Shown: positions 21,846-32,183, counted from the first letter of the stretch. The stretch is DNA of 64,000 nt from Schistosoma mansoni (GCF_000237925.1 NC_031499.1:2609316-2673315); one strand, 5' to 3'. A program made the numbers and translations. Notes: generated from the letters alone by a model not told the origin.

Positions 21846-21990
21846 TCCCTCCTCCATCTCTCTCCCACTCTCTCTCTCTCTATATATATATGGAGAGAGA
21901 GAGAGTGGGAGGGAGGGAGAGAGAGAGAGAACAGTTTATCACACAAATAAAGGTATCATATTTATGAGAGAGAGAGAGAGAGAGAGAAAG
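21846..21990. repeat. CT/GA microsatellite palindrome
   Basis: A (CT)n arm containing CTCCCACTCTC, a short TATATATA centre, then a (GA)n arm containing GAGAGTGGGAG, forming a long hairpin. A second (GA)n run is at 21967-21988. Open frames here are low-complexity. Confidence 0.8.
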
Positions 21991-22299
21991 GTAATTTACA
22001 ACCATAGTAAATAAAAAGAATAATCCAGAAATCGTTTAAAGGTATATAAACGTATGATTTATAAACTAAGGATATATGTATATATGGATATCTACAAATA
22101 TCTGTTTATATATGTATATGTATGTAAATGATTGCATTAACTAAGTTTGATTTAATAATTAGTAGCTATCTCTCATTTCATAAAGTTCTTACTTGTAGGT
22201 AATGATTGTTTGGGATTAGGATGAATCTGTTTGTAAATAGTCTTTTAGTGACTAGTTAGAATTTTAAAAAAGAAACAAAGTTTCAAGTTTCAAATTTTG
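21991..22299. other. AT-rich spacer
   Basis: Nothing recognised. Confidence 0.35.
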
Positions 22300-22430
22300 T
22301 TTTGGCGATTATGATTCCTGAATGAACATTAACTTTTGAATGTAGGTACATCCAACTGATCAGTCCCAAAATCACTTCATAGCTGTTCATTCTTTGTGTG
22401 GAACTCATCAGCATTGCATATCTACAACAT
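22300..22430 (+). repeat. S1 remnant, degenerate
   Basis: AACATTAACTTTTGAATG and GTACATCCAACTGATCAG recall S1. The ribozyme core is lost. Confidence 0.5.
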
Positions 22431-22827
22431 CACTACATTTAGAATCAGCGACATTCAGACTCGTCTATGAGCCCTCAACCTTTAGATCATTGGTTGACCA
22501 ATAAAAATCTGATATAAAATTCGTACCTGTTGCAAGAATCATTAGCAATCTACACAGGACATATATATGCCCATTATGATCGATCAAAATCCCTTTCTCA
22601 ATTTTAATGATGAACTAACTTAAACTCAATACAAAATAAATTAAAATTGTATCTTAATGTTATTCAGATTGGTAAAAAATTCGAACCAGTCACTTAGAAG
22701 CAGATCCTATATACATTTACATTAATGTATATCTAAGAATACACTAACTTTTGTACTATATAATGACTTTTTATTACTAGTTAATGTATATTTATTGTAT
22801 CATTTTGTCATGTGTGAAACCTTAATC
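22431..22827. other. AT-rich spacer
   Basis: Nothing recognised. Confidence 0.35.
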
Positions 22828-23396
22828 GTTTCGTCCTAGTATGAGACTCCTCAAAAGTACACATTCACGATCCCACCTCGCGAAATCCAAACCCAAGACC
22901 TATCGGCTTCGCACGAGAACGCTTAACCTCTAGACCACTGAGCCGGTATCCAACGGCTTAAACCAATCCACAAAGTTGTGCTTTTTTGATAATAATCACC
23001 ATCTGCTCACCAGTAACTGGCTCCACGAGGTATTTTCTGGAGTTTTAGTGAGGAGCCGTGACCAGGGTGTCTCAACCAGGTCTGTTGTGAGATACTAACT
23101 CATTGAAGACAATGGTGGACGGTGGTGCGATTTCTTGGTTTGGTTGATGTTAGACATTAACATCGTTAGATACCGGCTCAGTGGTCTAAGGGTTAAGTGT
23201 TTCCTCACGAGATCGGATATTCTTTGTTCGAGTCCCATGTGTGGGACCATGGATGCACACTTCTGAGGAGTCCTTTACTAGGACGAAATGACGATTTAGT
23301 GCTTCCAGATTTTCCATTATCGTTTAGCTGTAAATCACTCATGAATTCAACAATGCAATTACTAAAATCTCCACAAAACCCCCCTTCTGATAAGAT
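22828..23396 (+). repeat. S2 inverted pair with full-length right member
   Basis: 22828-22975 is minus-strand ribozyme and tRNA-like head. 22995-23396 is a complete plus-strand unit from the 5' region (CTCACCAGTAACTGGCTCC) through A-box, B-box (TTGTTCGAGTCCC) and ribozyme (CTGAGGA, GAAAT, ATT cleavage triplet) to CCCCCCTTCTGAT. Confidence 0.8.
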
Positions 23397-23880
23397 ATAT
23401 ATATATATATAGTTGTTTATAAACCATTTCTTATATAATATTGAACTGATAATCAACGTCTCCACAATCTAACTGATAAGTAGTATCTCAGAAAGGGGAA
23501 TTTATTTATAAACATAGACAAACTTATAATGTTACTTATAGAATGAAATTAGCTATGTTTCCTTACTGATATGTAGGGAATATAAATGTCTATGCCTAAT
23601 ATTCATAAATATTGTAAGTAGCTATAAAGTAGCACGGAAACTGATTTGAATTCTATAAAAATCGTTCTACTCATCTCTTATTATATTTAGGTTACCTGGT
23701 TACTTGTGTACAACAACTAGATGTGTCTTATCATTTATCTTAAATATTAGTCTAGTTTTCATGAAGAAAGTATGGTGAACATGATGGTAATATTAATGAT
23801 AATGATCAATATGATCATTATTACTTACTGTAACTTAAGAATAATTTTGTCATGAGATATGATAAACAACTGAATATATT
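23397..23880. other. AT-rich spacer
   Basis: Begins with a short (TA)n run; nothing else recognised. Confidence 0.35.
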
Positions 23881-24215
23881 GTAAGCAAAGATGGATAGTG
23901 CCTAGCAGTGGAATCCAGTTTGACGCGCGTTTCGTCCTATTTGAGACTCGTCAGCTGGATGTACCTGCATCTCAGAGTTGATGTTCACTCTGGAACTCGA
24001 ACCCAGTATCGTTCGCTTCAAACGCCATCACGTTATTCACTCACCTACTGAGTTCACTGCTAGCCATTATCCATCTTTGCTTACAAGGCTTGTAAATTAA
24101 AGTTATATCGAGGCGATACGCACAATATGCACATATGCCAACTAGAGACTGACCAGTTGCAGTCCTAAACATCCATGGGAAGTTTCAAAGAAACAATACT
24201 ATGTGAATTTAAACG
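23881..24215 (-). repeat. S1 copy with 5' inversion
   Basis: 23881-24055 is the minus-strand ribozyme, B-box (CTCGAACCCAGTA complement) and A-box region. From 24060 plus-strand S1 3' half follows (CACTGCTAGCCATTATCC ... AACAATACTATGTG). Confidence 0.8.
23913..23960 (-). ncRNA. Hammerhead ribozyme, S1 type, AAA-insertion variant
   Basis: ATCCAG, CTGACGA, GTCT-CAAATA-GGAC, GAAAC, GCGC, GTC, then AAA before CTGGAT. Core intact; the three extra bases after the cleavage site displace stem I. The same AAA is in the copy at 29757. Confidence 0.6.
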
Positions 24216-24309
24216 AAATATATTAATTATACTAAGGAGGATGCAATATTTCTATAATATCTCTTATTAAATGAAACAGTACTAGTGTTGTGAAAATATT
24301 CTGGTTGAA

Positions 24310-24455
24310 GACAGATAGAGGTGCACTACTGAATAGTCCACTACTGGGACGAAACTGCCGTCCAGTGCTTCCAGCCTTTCAATAGTGGTCTAGCTTAGAT
24401 CGACTCATCAATTCAACAATTAAATTACAACAATCTCCATAAAACTCCCATTCTG
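24310..24455 (+). repeat. S2 3' half, ribozyme damaged
   Basis: CTGAATA replaces CTGAGGA; GACGAAAC and CAGTGCTTCC are kept. Ends CTCCCATTCTGAAT. Confidence 0.7.
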
Positions 24456-24849
24456 AATACAGATTAAGAAGTTTCGAAAATGTTCCGAAGTTATATTATA
24501 TTTTCAAAAATCATATAATGTAGTATAGTAGTATAGTATAATATTTCCATATGTATCGTAATGAATTGTAATGATCTGTCAGTTGTTCAGTCACTTAGTG
24601 TTAATCTATTTCTATCGATAAAGTTCCTATTTCGTCACTTCTTCAAGTAATTTGACATCATGTGCAACAAGTTTTGATGCTAAGCGTTTACAGATAGTCT
24701 GCAGGAAATCGTCGATTCGACGAAGATTTACATCCATTACGTAGCATCAGTTGAACCTTTTAACATATACCGATTTACACGAAACCAATATCCAGGGTCC
24801 CAAGTTAACTATCTCTAACGCCCTAACACATCATGATACCAGTATGGGA
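24456..24849. other. AT-rich spacer
   Basis: Nothing recognised. Confidence 0.35.
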
Positions 24850-24985
24850 ATTTGTGGAATTTGTAATATTTTCACAGTTGAATTCATGAGTCCAGTTCCA
24901 GACTATGATGAAACGGACGTCTAGTGCTTCCATGTTTTTAATGGTAGTCTAGCTAAGATGGACTCATAAATTCAATATCATATGA
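24850..24985 (-). repeat. S2 fold-back copy, old
   Basis: Inverted arms around a short ribozyme remnant (GATGAAACGGACGTC); same plan as 3150 and 34402. Confidence 0.6.
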
Positions 24986-25228
24986 TAAAACAGAGAGTAT
25001 TTTCGGGTTAGTAGTTATCTTAAACATTGTTCAATTCAATATGAAGAACATTACCAATAAACAAAATACAAGTGAATTAACTTAAATTCAAACTATAACT
25101 GGACAATAACAAATCAAATTGTTTAATGATATACTCATCTATATATTGACCATTTGTAAGAGGTAGTTCATTAACTAAATTATTAAGTAATATTCGATTA
25201 TTATGGTGATGAAATGATTATATCTGAA
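24986..25228. other. AT-rich spacer
   Basis: Nothing recognised. Confidence 0.35.
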
Positions 25229-25620
25229 CTGATTGATCACTAGGTGGTGATCAATGTCATGCGTGGCAAGTCCGTCTTACTGCTGATCGAATGTTATCGA
25301 TTAAGTTACAATGTGGCCATTAGTCTAGGTGGCTCGACACTGCTTGCCCTATGTCGAGATATGATGGTGGTTGGAGGTGGTCAACTGGACCCTGGACCTA
25401 GGTTTCGTGCTACCTGGCACTCGTCAGCAAGGTGTACCTATAATCTTGAGGGAACTGGTGCTCCCTAACGGATTCAATCCCTTGTCACCCAGCTTCACAT
25501 TCAGAGATGTTACCACTGAGCTATTCGGGTCGCAACTGACCTCTTGTAGGACAGAGACGTAATTACAATTGATTAATCACTGGGTGGTGATCAATATTAT
25601 GCGTGTGAAGTCCGTGTTAT
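25229..25620 (-). repeat. S3 hammerhead element, copy 2, best preserved
   Basis: GATTGATCAC (25231) and GATTAATCAC (25571) start near-identical ~50-bp direct repeats 340 bp apart. On the minus strand a tRNA-like head has A-box TAGCTCAGTGGTAAC (25509-25523) and B-box GGATTGAATCC (25470-25480), followed about 35 bp later by a hammerhead. The repeat begins with the palindrome TGATCAC...GTGATCA. No protein coding. Confidence 0.85.
25389..25433 (-). ncRNA. Hammerhead ribozyme, S3 type, core intact
   Basis: ACCTTG, CTGACGA, GTGC-CAGGTA-GCAC, GAAAC, CTAG, GTC, CAGGGT. Six stem I pairs (one U-G), four stem II pairs, short stem III (AC/GU). All invariant bases present; cleavage predicted after GTC. 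Its stem sequences differ from S1 and S2. Confidence 0.8.
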
Positions 25621-26076
25621 ATATTCTATACATAATATATGATCAATGAATAAATCAAAGGAAGCAAACATTTCTTTACCTGGCCTTATTTAGTCTTGTC
25701 AATAAAATTGCTAGTTATATGAAAGGTGATTTGCCGAAATAGGTTGTTTTCATGTTTTATGTTACAAAACAAAACATTTTGAAAAACTGAGGAATAATGC
25801 TTTCTTTTGACAGGATATAGATGGTATGATATACTTGAATCTTTGCTATATTCAATCAGTTGTTTGTGTAAGATACAAGATTTATATAGTTGTCAGTGGT
25901 TTTTATTCGGCATTTTGTTCATGTTTATCCATAAAAAAAACGAGATTGTTTTACACAACATGTCAATTAGTATAGTAAATCTAACTTAACTGATGAGAAT
26001 TTTGAACTTGTAAAAGAAACCAGTAGGTAAGTAATTAGATATTTTCATTTCAATAAGGTAAAAATAAATACTTTAA
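25621..26076. other. AT-rich spacer
   Basis: Nothing recognised. Confidence 0.35.
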
Positions 26077-26665
26077 TTCACTTAGTATTGTTTGCTTGTA
26101 TCTTCCCATTGTTGTTTAAGACTGCAATTAATCAGTCTGTTATTGGTGAATGTGCATCCTGTTCAGGCTGCCTCGATATAGCTTTAGATCACAAGTTTTA
26201 TAAATAACGTTGGATAGTGGCTAACAGTGGAATCCAGGAAGCGCGTTTCATCTTATATGGGACTCGTCAGCTGGATACACCTAAATCATAGAGTTAGTGT
26301 TCACTCTGGAACTCGAACCCAGTGCCATTTACATCAAACGCCATCACATTATCCACTTAGCCCTTGAGTCCTGATATCCACTTGCTTGTGTAATGGGGTG
26401 AAGTTTAAATTCACTTGGTATTGTTTGTTTGAATGTTCCTATTGATGTTTAAGACTGCGACTGATCAGTCTCTTGTTGGCATATGTTATCAGGACTCAGT
26501 AGTTGAGTGAATAACGCGATAAAATTTGGAGCTCACGGTATTGAGTTCGAGTTTCAGAATGAACATCCAATCTGAGATGCATCTGTACCCATCTGATGAA
26601 TCTCAAATAGGACGTAACGCTCATCCTGGATACCACTGCTAACCACTATCCATCTTTACTTATAA
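26077..26665 (-). repeat. S1 tandem dimer followed by an inverted half
   Basis: TTCACTTAGTATTG at 26077 and TTCACTTGGTATTG at 26410 mark two minus-strand units 333 bp apart. From 26488 a plus-strand tRNA-like head and ribozyme follow. The minus ribozyme has a broken stem II and UUC triplet; the plus one has GTAAC for GAAAC. Neither looks active. Confidence 0.8.
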
Positions 26666-27189
26666 GTACATTAATATTGTTGATGACCACTATACAATTT
26701 GTTATATAAATGTCAAGTATTTTCATATATTTGATATATATTATTTGTTTATCTTCTTTAATTGAATAGTTTATATGGTATATGATAAACAATATTGATA
26801 GTTGATTTGAATAGAACCATGATAAATTGCCCTGAAATTGAACTTTTATATTAACGTTTAGATAACATTATTCTTGTCTATATAATAATAATCTAAATGT
26901 GGTTTATTATGTCAGTATATTATTATTATTATTAGATCAGCTGTTCATAGTTTAGATATATGAATGAAATGGTGTTGAGGGGTTGCTTAGATGATAAGAT
27001 TAACAGATATCTAAATAAAATTCTAAGTTTAAATGTTGAACTTATTCCGTAAAGTTCTTAGACATTTTTATAAGTCAAGTAAATAGAAAGATAATATGAT
27101 AGAAGGTTTATTAAAGTTTTGAAATGTAAGATGTTTGGTAACTGTGTATAGATTTTAATAAACAGTATCACTCAGTTATTTAGTATAGG
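26666..27189. other. AT-rich spacer
   Basis: Nothing recognised. Confidence 0.35.
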
Positions 27190-27617
27190 TTAACTACAGA
27201 AAACAGTCAGTCAGCTACAACATAGGACCAGGCACATATATGCATCGGTCCAAGTTGCCATACATCATTAACACAACAAGATGAACACCGAATTCGTAGA
27301 AGTAGCTAATTTAGTGGTGGTAATATATAAAAGAAAGATTGTATATAAGGATATAGTATAGGAAGGAAGACAGATATGAGTCAATTTTATTCTCAAGGTT
27401 TAAGGGAAGATAAAGAGTGTATACGCCTGCGCCATTGTGATCGATAATGAGCCATGTCACACAGAGTCTCCAACCATTGGTTACGATAGTCACGCGGACC
27501 CCAACTAACTAGTCTGCATCTAACAACATGGCTCAGACTAGAAGTTAGAGACTTCAAGCTCTGATGACACGTTTTGGTTTGGACGCCTTTAACTCTCTTC
27601 CAACCATCGCCAATACT
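27190..27617 (-). mobile_element. Non-LTR type repeat with (CTGA)n tail
   Basis: The minus-strand 3' end carries CTGACTGACTG at 27208-27218. Its minus frame encodes WGPRDYRNQWLETLCDMAHY and SQWRRRIHSLSSLKP before a stop. A 5'-truncated relative with TSD is nested at 59197. It looks like the 3' part of another non-LTR element; the family is not identified. Confidence 0.55.
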
Positions 27618-27619
27618 AG

Positions 27620-27631
27620 TCATGTGTTGAC

Positions 27632-27682
<51 letters not shown>
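27620..27682. repeat. (TA)n microsatellite
   Basis: Nearly pure TA run; open frames across it are low-complexity. Confidence 0.9.
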
Positions 27683-27685
<3 letters not shown>

Positions 27686-27709
27686 ACTTTCCAAACAGAG
27701 ACATCTTAA

Positions 27710-28132
27710 TTTCATAGTTGAAAGCGTGAGTCAATTGAAGCTAGACCACCCTGAAAAACCTGGAAACACTGGACGGCCGTTTCGTCCCATTATGGGACTC
27801 CTCAGGAGTGCGCATCCACGATCCCGCCGAGCGAGATTCGAACCCAGGACCTATCAGTCTCGCACATGGAGCACTTAATCGATAGACCACTGGTCCGGCA
27901 TCCGATGATGTTTATGTCTAACTTTAACCAATCCACGAAGTGGAGCAACCGTTCACCAATTGTCTTCAATGAGTTGATATCTCACAACAGACCCAGTTGA
28001 ACTCCACTGGTCACTGCTTCTCACTAGAACTCCAGGAAATATCTCTTGAAGTTAGTCACTAGTGAGCATATGATTATAATCAGAAGGGATTTCGTGGAGA
28101 TTTAGTATTTTCATAGTTGAAAAGCGTGAGGA
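27710..28132 (-). repeat. S2 circularly permuted monomer with TSD
   Basis: TTCATAGTTGAAA occurs at 27711 and 28110 (399 bp apart), so the copy begins and ends at nearly the same internal point of the unit. It contains the 3'-tail to 5'-region junction (CTTCTGATTATAATCATATG on the minus strand), tRNA-like head and ribozyme. ACATCTTAA flanks it at 27701-27709 and 28133-28141. Confidence 0.85.
27766..27811 (-). ncRNA. Hammerhead ribozyme, S2 type, core intact
   Basis: GCACTC, CTGAGGA, GTCCC-ATAAT-GGGAC, GAAAC, GGCC, GTC, CAGTGT. Stem II is extended to five pairs; stem I has one mismatch and one wobble. Confidence 0.7.
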
Positions 28133-28699
28133 ACATCTTAACTCAAATGCTGTTTTAGTCTAAATGTAAATGATATCATACAGGTTATAAAATATTTATT
28201 TTTCAAAAGTGTAATATTTGTGAACCTGAAGCTTATATTACTTTCATCTTAATGATTTTTTCATCCCCCTAAGGTGTATTTATTGCAACGTTTTAGGGAA
28301 GGGGTTAAAGTAAAAAGTGACAAAAAAACGAAATCTAATAAACATATTCGTCGAAGAAAGAATCAAAAAATGTTTGTTAAAAACTATTTGTTTGTTGATG
28401 ATGTTCCGACAAAGTGACTTTTAGAATGGTCTTTAATAATTTTAGTGACCTATGTAACGTTAATATACACTACGGTAAGTTTGACAGAAAATTGCTGAAA
28501 GTCATTAGGATGATTTTATGCTATAAGGTCCTTGTTAGTATTTCAATGACTTGAACAGTCAGTTTTATCACATTAGAAGAATGAAAGCGATTCTGTAGTA
28601 GTAGTAGTAGTAGTAGTAGTAGATTCTATGACCTTGTTGACTGAGAATAATTCTGTTCATTTACAATATGATTATAAGTACTGGTAAATTGTTATGATA
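28133..28699. other. AT-rich spacer with (GTA)n
   Basis: A (GTA)n microsatellite lies at 28594-28622; otherwise nothing recognised. Confidence 0.4.
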
Positions 28700-28895
28700 A
28701 AGTTAGACATTAACACCGCTGGATGCCGGCTTGGCGGTCTAGAGGTTAAGAGTTTGCATGCGAGGCTGAAGGTCTCGGGTTTGAGTCGTACGTATGGAAT
28801 CGTGTATGCGCACTACTGAGGAGTCTCATACTAGTACAGGACGGTCGTTCAGTGCTTCCAGGCTTTCAGTGATTGTCTAAAATTGACTCATTCAT
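28700..28895 (+). repeat. S2 copy, moderately old
   Basis: A-box CCGGCTTGGCGG, B-box GGGTTTGAGTC, ribozyme with CTGAGGA but CAGGAC in place of GACGAAAC. Confidence 0.7.
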
Positions 28896-29756
28896 AATAA
28901 TAATCTAAGCTAAACAATATCCATAACTCTTCATGAATGATTCACTACTTTGTTTGTCAATGAAGATGTCTGAAAAGAAACATTTATATATTTCTTGATA
29001 GTCGGTATATAAAAACGCATATATATTCAAAAATCTGACCTTGTATGTTGATTATCACGTCATGACACTGGACTAATTTCTGATGTTTATGCTTTCAACG
29101 ATAATGACAATTTCCTACGAGTAATCGACAAATCCACATCTCTGGGACCTCCCAAAGTTTTAGACACTTATTTTTAAGTTGTAGAGCTACTGTAGCAAAG
29201 TTTTCATTTTTCGAATGCCTTTTAAAAATATATTTGTACATGTAAGTTACATAATGAGCCTACGTGCTTCTATAAAAACACAATCTTTTGTTATACTGGA
29301 TTCTAGAAAATACGAAGAAAATAGTCTAATGGTTGCCATATTTTAATGATTGTCAGCATTATTGAAGCAATAGCAGATGAAAAACTGTGGATGTAAACAG
29401 CTGATGGTAACTGACAGATCAATCCCATTTGAATGCATTTAAAATATATGTTTGAACAATGTTAATGTTGAATTGACAACAGTACTGTTTATTCTGTACT
29501 GTCACCAAACATATACAGTTGAATAAAGTATATAATTTTAAATGTTATTTTCCATTTTGAATACTATTTAGCACAGTGATCAACAGTACGTTTAAATCAT
29601 AATGAGTGAACTCATTTGCATCATTATGACATTGAATAGGGTACACATAACTGACTTCATTCTATCCATCAACTAAAAGAGCATTTAATATGATGAACTT
29701 TTTGAAAATGTTTAACCATTATCACTCAATATTAAATAAACTATTTCTGTAATTTC
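28896..29756. other. AT-rich spacer
   Basis: No gene or repeat recognised over about 860 bp. Confidence 0.35.
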
Positions 29757-30300
29757 ACTTAGTATTGTTTGTTTGTATCTTCTCATTGATGTTTAGGACT
29801 ACAACTGGTCAGTCTCTTATTGGTATATGTACATACAGTGCGTATTGCCTCAATATAGCTCTAATTCACAAGCGTTATAAGCAGAGATGGATAGTGGCTA
29901 GCAGTGGAATCCAGTTTGACGCGCGTTTCATCCTATTTGGGACTCGGCAGATGGATGTACCTGCTTCTTAGAGTTGATGTTCAATCTGAGACTCAAAGCC
30001 AGTATTGTTCGCTTCAAATGCCATCGAGGCAATGAGCACAGTATGCACATATGGCCAATAAGAGACTAACTAGTTGTAGTCCTAAATATCAATGGGATGA
30101 TACAAACAATACTAAGTGAATTTAAACTTCACCCCATTACACAAGCAAGTGGCGTTTGAAGCGAACGATACTGCGTTCGAGACTCAGAGTGAACATCAAC
30201 TCTGAGATGCAGGCACTTCCATATGACGAGTCTTGAATGGGACGAAACGCGCTTCCTGGGTTCCACTGCTAGCCACTATCTGTCTTTCCTTATTTATTAA
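29757..30300 (-). repeat. S1 inverted pair
   Basis: 29757-30025 minus-strand S1 (3' end, ribozyme with CTGCCGA and the AAA insertion, B-box). 30026-30300 plus-strand S1 running from 3' half through CTTCACCCCATT into B-box and a ribozyme with ATGACGA. Both cores altered. Confidence 0.75.
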
Positions 30301-30672
30301 TCAATTAAAAAATAGCACTAAAATATTCTGATGAATTCATGAAGGTAGGTTAGTGAGCCAATAAAAAAATTTATGGCTGTTTGACTAGAGTAAAACCGTA
30401 TGTCCACTGCTTTGAAAAAAAATATACATAAATGAAATTTATTCAGTTTCTGAATGTTTTCACTATGAAATAAATTTTCTAAATGTCTGGTACTTGATAG
30501 AAATTTACCAGAACAAATTAGACAGTTAACTTGTTCATTAAAAGTGACATGAATGTGTCAAAATGGAAATAAATATTCTGTCATAAATTGAAAAAAGTAA
30601 GTGTCGAATAGACGTTGTAGGCAATGAATGGAAATACATTTTATACTTTCTTGAATATATTCTGTTATTGTA
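30301..30672. other. AT-rich spacer
   Basis: Nothing recognised. Confidence 0.35.
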
Positions 30673-30962
30673 TGTTATATCCCGTGGAGAATTACGAATG
30701 GTAAATTTGCGGACTAATTATGGACCAGTGTGATAGGTATATTTCCTATTGTATAACTGCTAAGTAACTAAACTATTCATATTCGTGTCCGTCTTATTAT
30801 AAGCTTTATTTTGACCTATAGACTACTATTATACGATTTACCATTCCTGAGTTATCCTCAGTCTATTAATTACTTTTTCCCCCCTATTCACAGCCACATT
30901 AGGTCAAATATTGTACAAATGTTATTTTCTATTTTATGTAACAGATGTGTTCTGTTTGTTTG
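30673..30962 (+). repeat. LTR fossil, type A, truncated
   Basis: Starts TGTTATATCC and follows the type A LTR of 1966-2480 to its TCTATTTTATG block. It is then cut off at TGTTACG, which may be the start of another LTR-like insertion. Confidence 0.6.
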
Positions 30963-31230
30963 TGTTACGTCTGGCCGATTGAACGCTATATTCGTTTCCC
31001 TAAGCTAATTCCGTACCCTCGAGCTAGAACTATACACCGACTTGAAGACCAGAGAAAAGGCACAAAGTGTGAGGGAAGCACTTTACTGCAAGGTTCATTT
31101 ATGTACAGAAAATATGGGGATTTTACAGTAATTTAAGAGACCTTGAGTTTTACTGAAAGTTCTAGAACACTGCTAAACATAGTAGCAGTGTATAAATCAG
31201 CCAATCAGGATCTCCACATGTGACTTTTCC
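30963..31230 (+). repeat. Unclassified repeat, LTR-like start
   Basis: Begins TGTTACGTCTGG, like the type C LTR start at 18747, but then diverges. GC-richer than its surroundings. Its right end is not defined. Confidence 0.3.
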
Positions 31231-31256
31231 ATTTTTGTTATTTTAGTAACATAACT

Positions 31257-31345
31257 TCACTTGACGGCCGTTTCATCCTAGTATGAGACTCCTCAGCAGT
31301 GCGCATCTACAATCCCGCCTGGCGAGATTCGAACCCAGGACTGGA
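31257..31345 (-). repeat. S2 fragment with ribozyme
   Basis: Minus strand: B-box GGGTTCGAATC and ribozyme only. The ribozyme (31257-31302) has CTGAGGA, GAAAC and GTC intact; stem II GTCT/GGAT is weak and the innermost stem I pair is lost. Confidence 0.65.
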
Positions 31346-31359
31346 TGTACCCGCTCCCT

Positions 31360-31545
31360 ACATTTCATATTCAGTCCGAGATTTGAAACTAATGCCTTTC
31401 CTTTCAAACGCTAACACGTAACCTCCTTAGCTTAAAAAAATACTTTTGACTCAATGGAAATGTCAAGGTGATCCTTGAAGAGTATACATATCAATGACTG
31501 TCCTTAAAATCAATGAGAAGATCCAGATAACCAATACAAACGGAT
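31360..31545. repeat. S1 remnant, degenerate
   Basis: Traces of minus-strand S1 leader (GGATGTACCCGC) and plus-strand 3' half (AATGAGAAGATCCAGATAAC). Confidence 0.45.
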
Positions 31546-31556
31546 AACCATATTAT

Positions 31557-31930
31557 TATTAGCTTTATTCAATATTAATTTTTTTGTAAAATATATAATT
31601 TTTGGCACAAAGTATGTCAACGATTTTCCGTTTCTTATTTCCTGATCGATATTGACGATAAATATTAGGTGATTGCCAATTAGTTGTTTGAATTATTTTA
31701 GCGTTTTTTTAGAGAGTTAGTTTTTCTACAGGATGGAGTCGCTAACCCCATGCCTAACCCTCCTCCTTTACCCGGGCTTTGGACTGGCAGTAACTCTAGA
31801 AGAGCTACAGGCGGCAGGACAGAGTTGGATGAAGAATGCTGGTGAGCGACCAATGCTCCTTCACGAGGGGTAACAGGCGTAAGTAAGTAATTAATTAGAT
31901 GTTAGCAGTTCAGAAGTTGACATCTGAATA
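31557..31930 (-). repeat. R4 interspersed repeat, split by a LINE derivative
   Basis: Flanks of the insertion match 39690-39860 and 58080-58260 (complement of CTGCTAACATCTAATTGG, GAAATAAGAAACGG). AATTAG is duplicated at 31678-31683 and 31893-31898. Confidence 0.65.
31684..31892 (+). mobile_element. RTE LINE ends-only derivative
   Basis: A LINE leader (GATGGAGTCGCTAACCCC, AACCCTCCTCCTTTACCC) joins directly to the last ~80 bp of the RTE 3' end, with (GTAA)n tail. Flanked by a 6-bp TSD in R4. Nearly the whole coding region is missing, leaving a SINE-sized element. Confidence 0.65.
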
Positions 31931-32149
31931 ATATTCATTCTTTTCAATATAATTTGCCAGTCATCACGTCTCCGATTGTGAATTTTTGTAAATTTTACAG
32001 TGAAAGGTCGTAAACTTTTCACAAACACACTTCGACAGGTTATGCAATTAACTGACATAATTATCAGTTAAAACAATCAATAAAGAAGTTAACTTGTTAA
32101 AATATCCATACGGCAGGAACAGGTAATCCAGATATTCAAGGTGACCGCC

Positions 32150-32183
32150 CGAGTATATACATCTATATCTATATATATATCTA

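Noticed and set aside
21739-22014. 91-codon ORF rich in Ser and Glu-Arg
   Set aside because: Frame across the CT/GA microsatellite.
25244-25562. Two overlapping ORFs (74 and 63 codons), and a similar 103-codon ORF at 62790
   Set aside because: They are plus-strand translations of S3, whose functional signals are on the minus strand. Frames are not conserved between copies.
26560-26625. Active S1 hammerhead in the plus strand
   Set aside because: CTGATGA is present but the GAAAC segment reads GTAAC and stem II is mismatched.
27564-27878. 104-codon ORF with an (IY)n stretch
   Set aside because: Crosses a (TA)n microsatellite and an antisense S2 element; low-complexity artefact.
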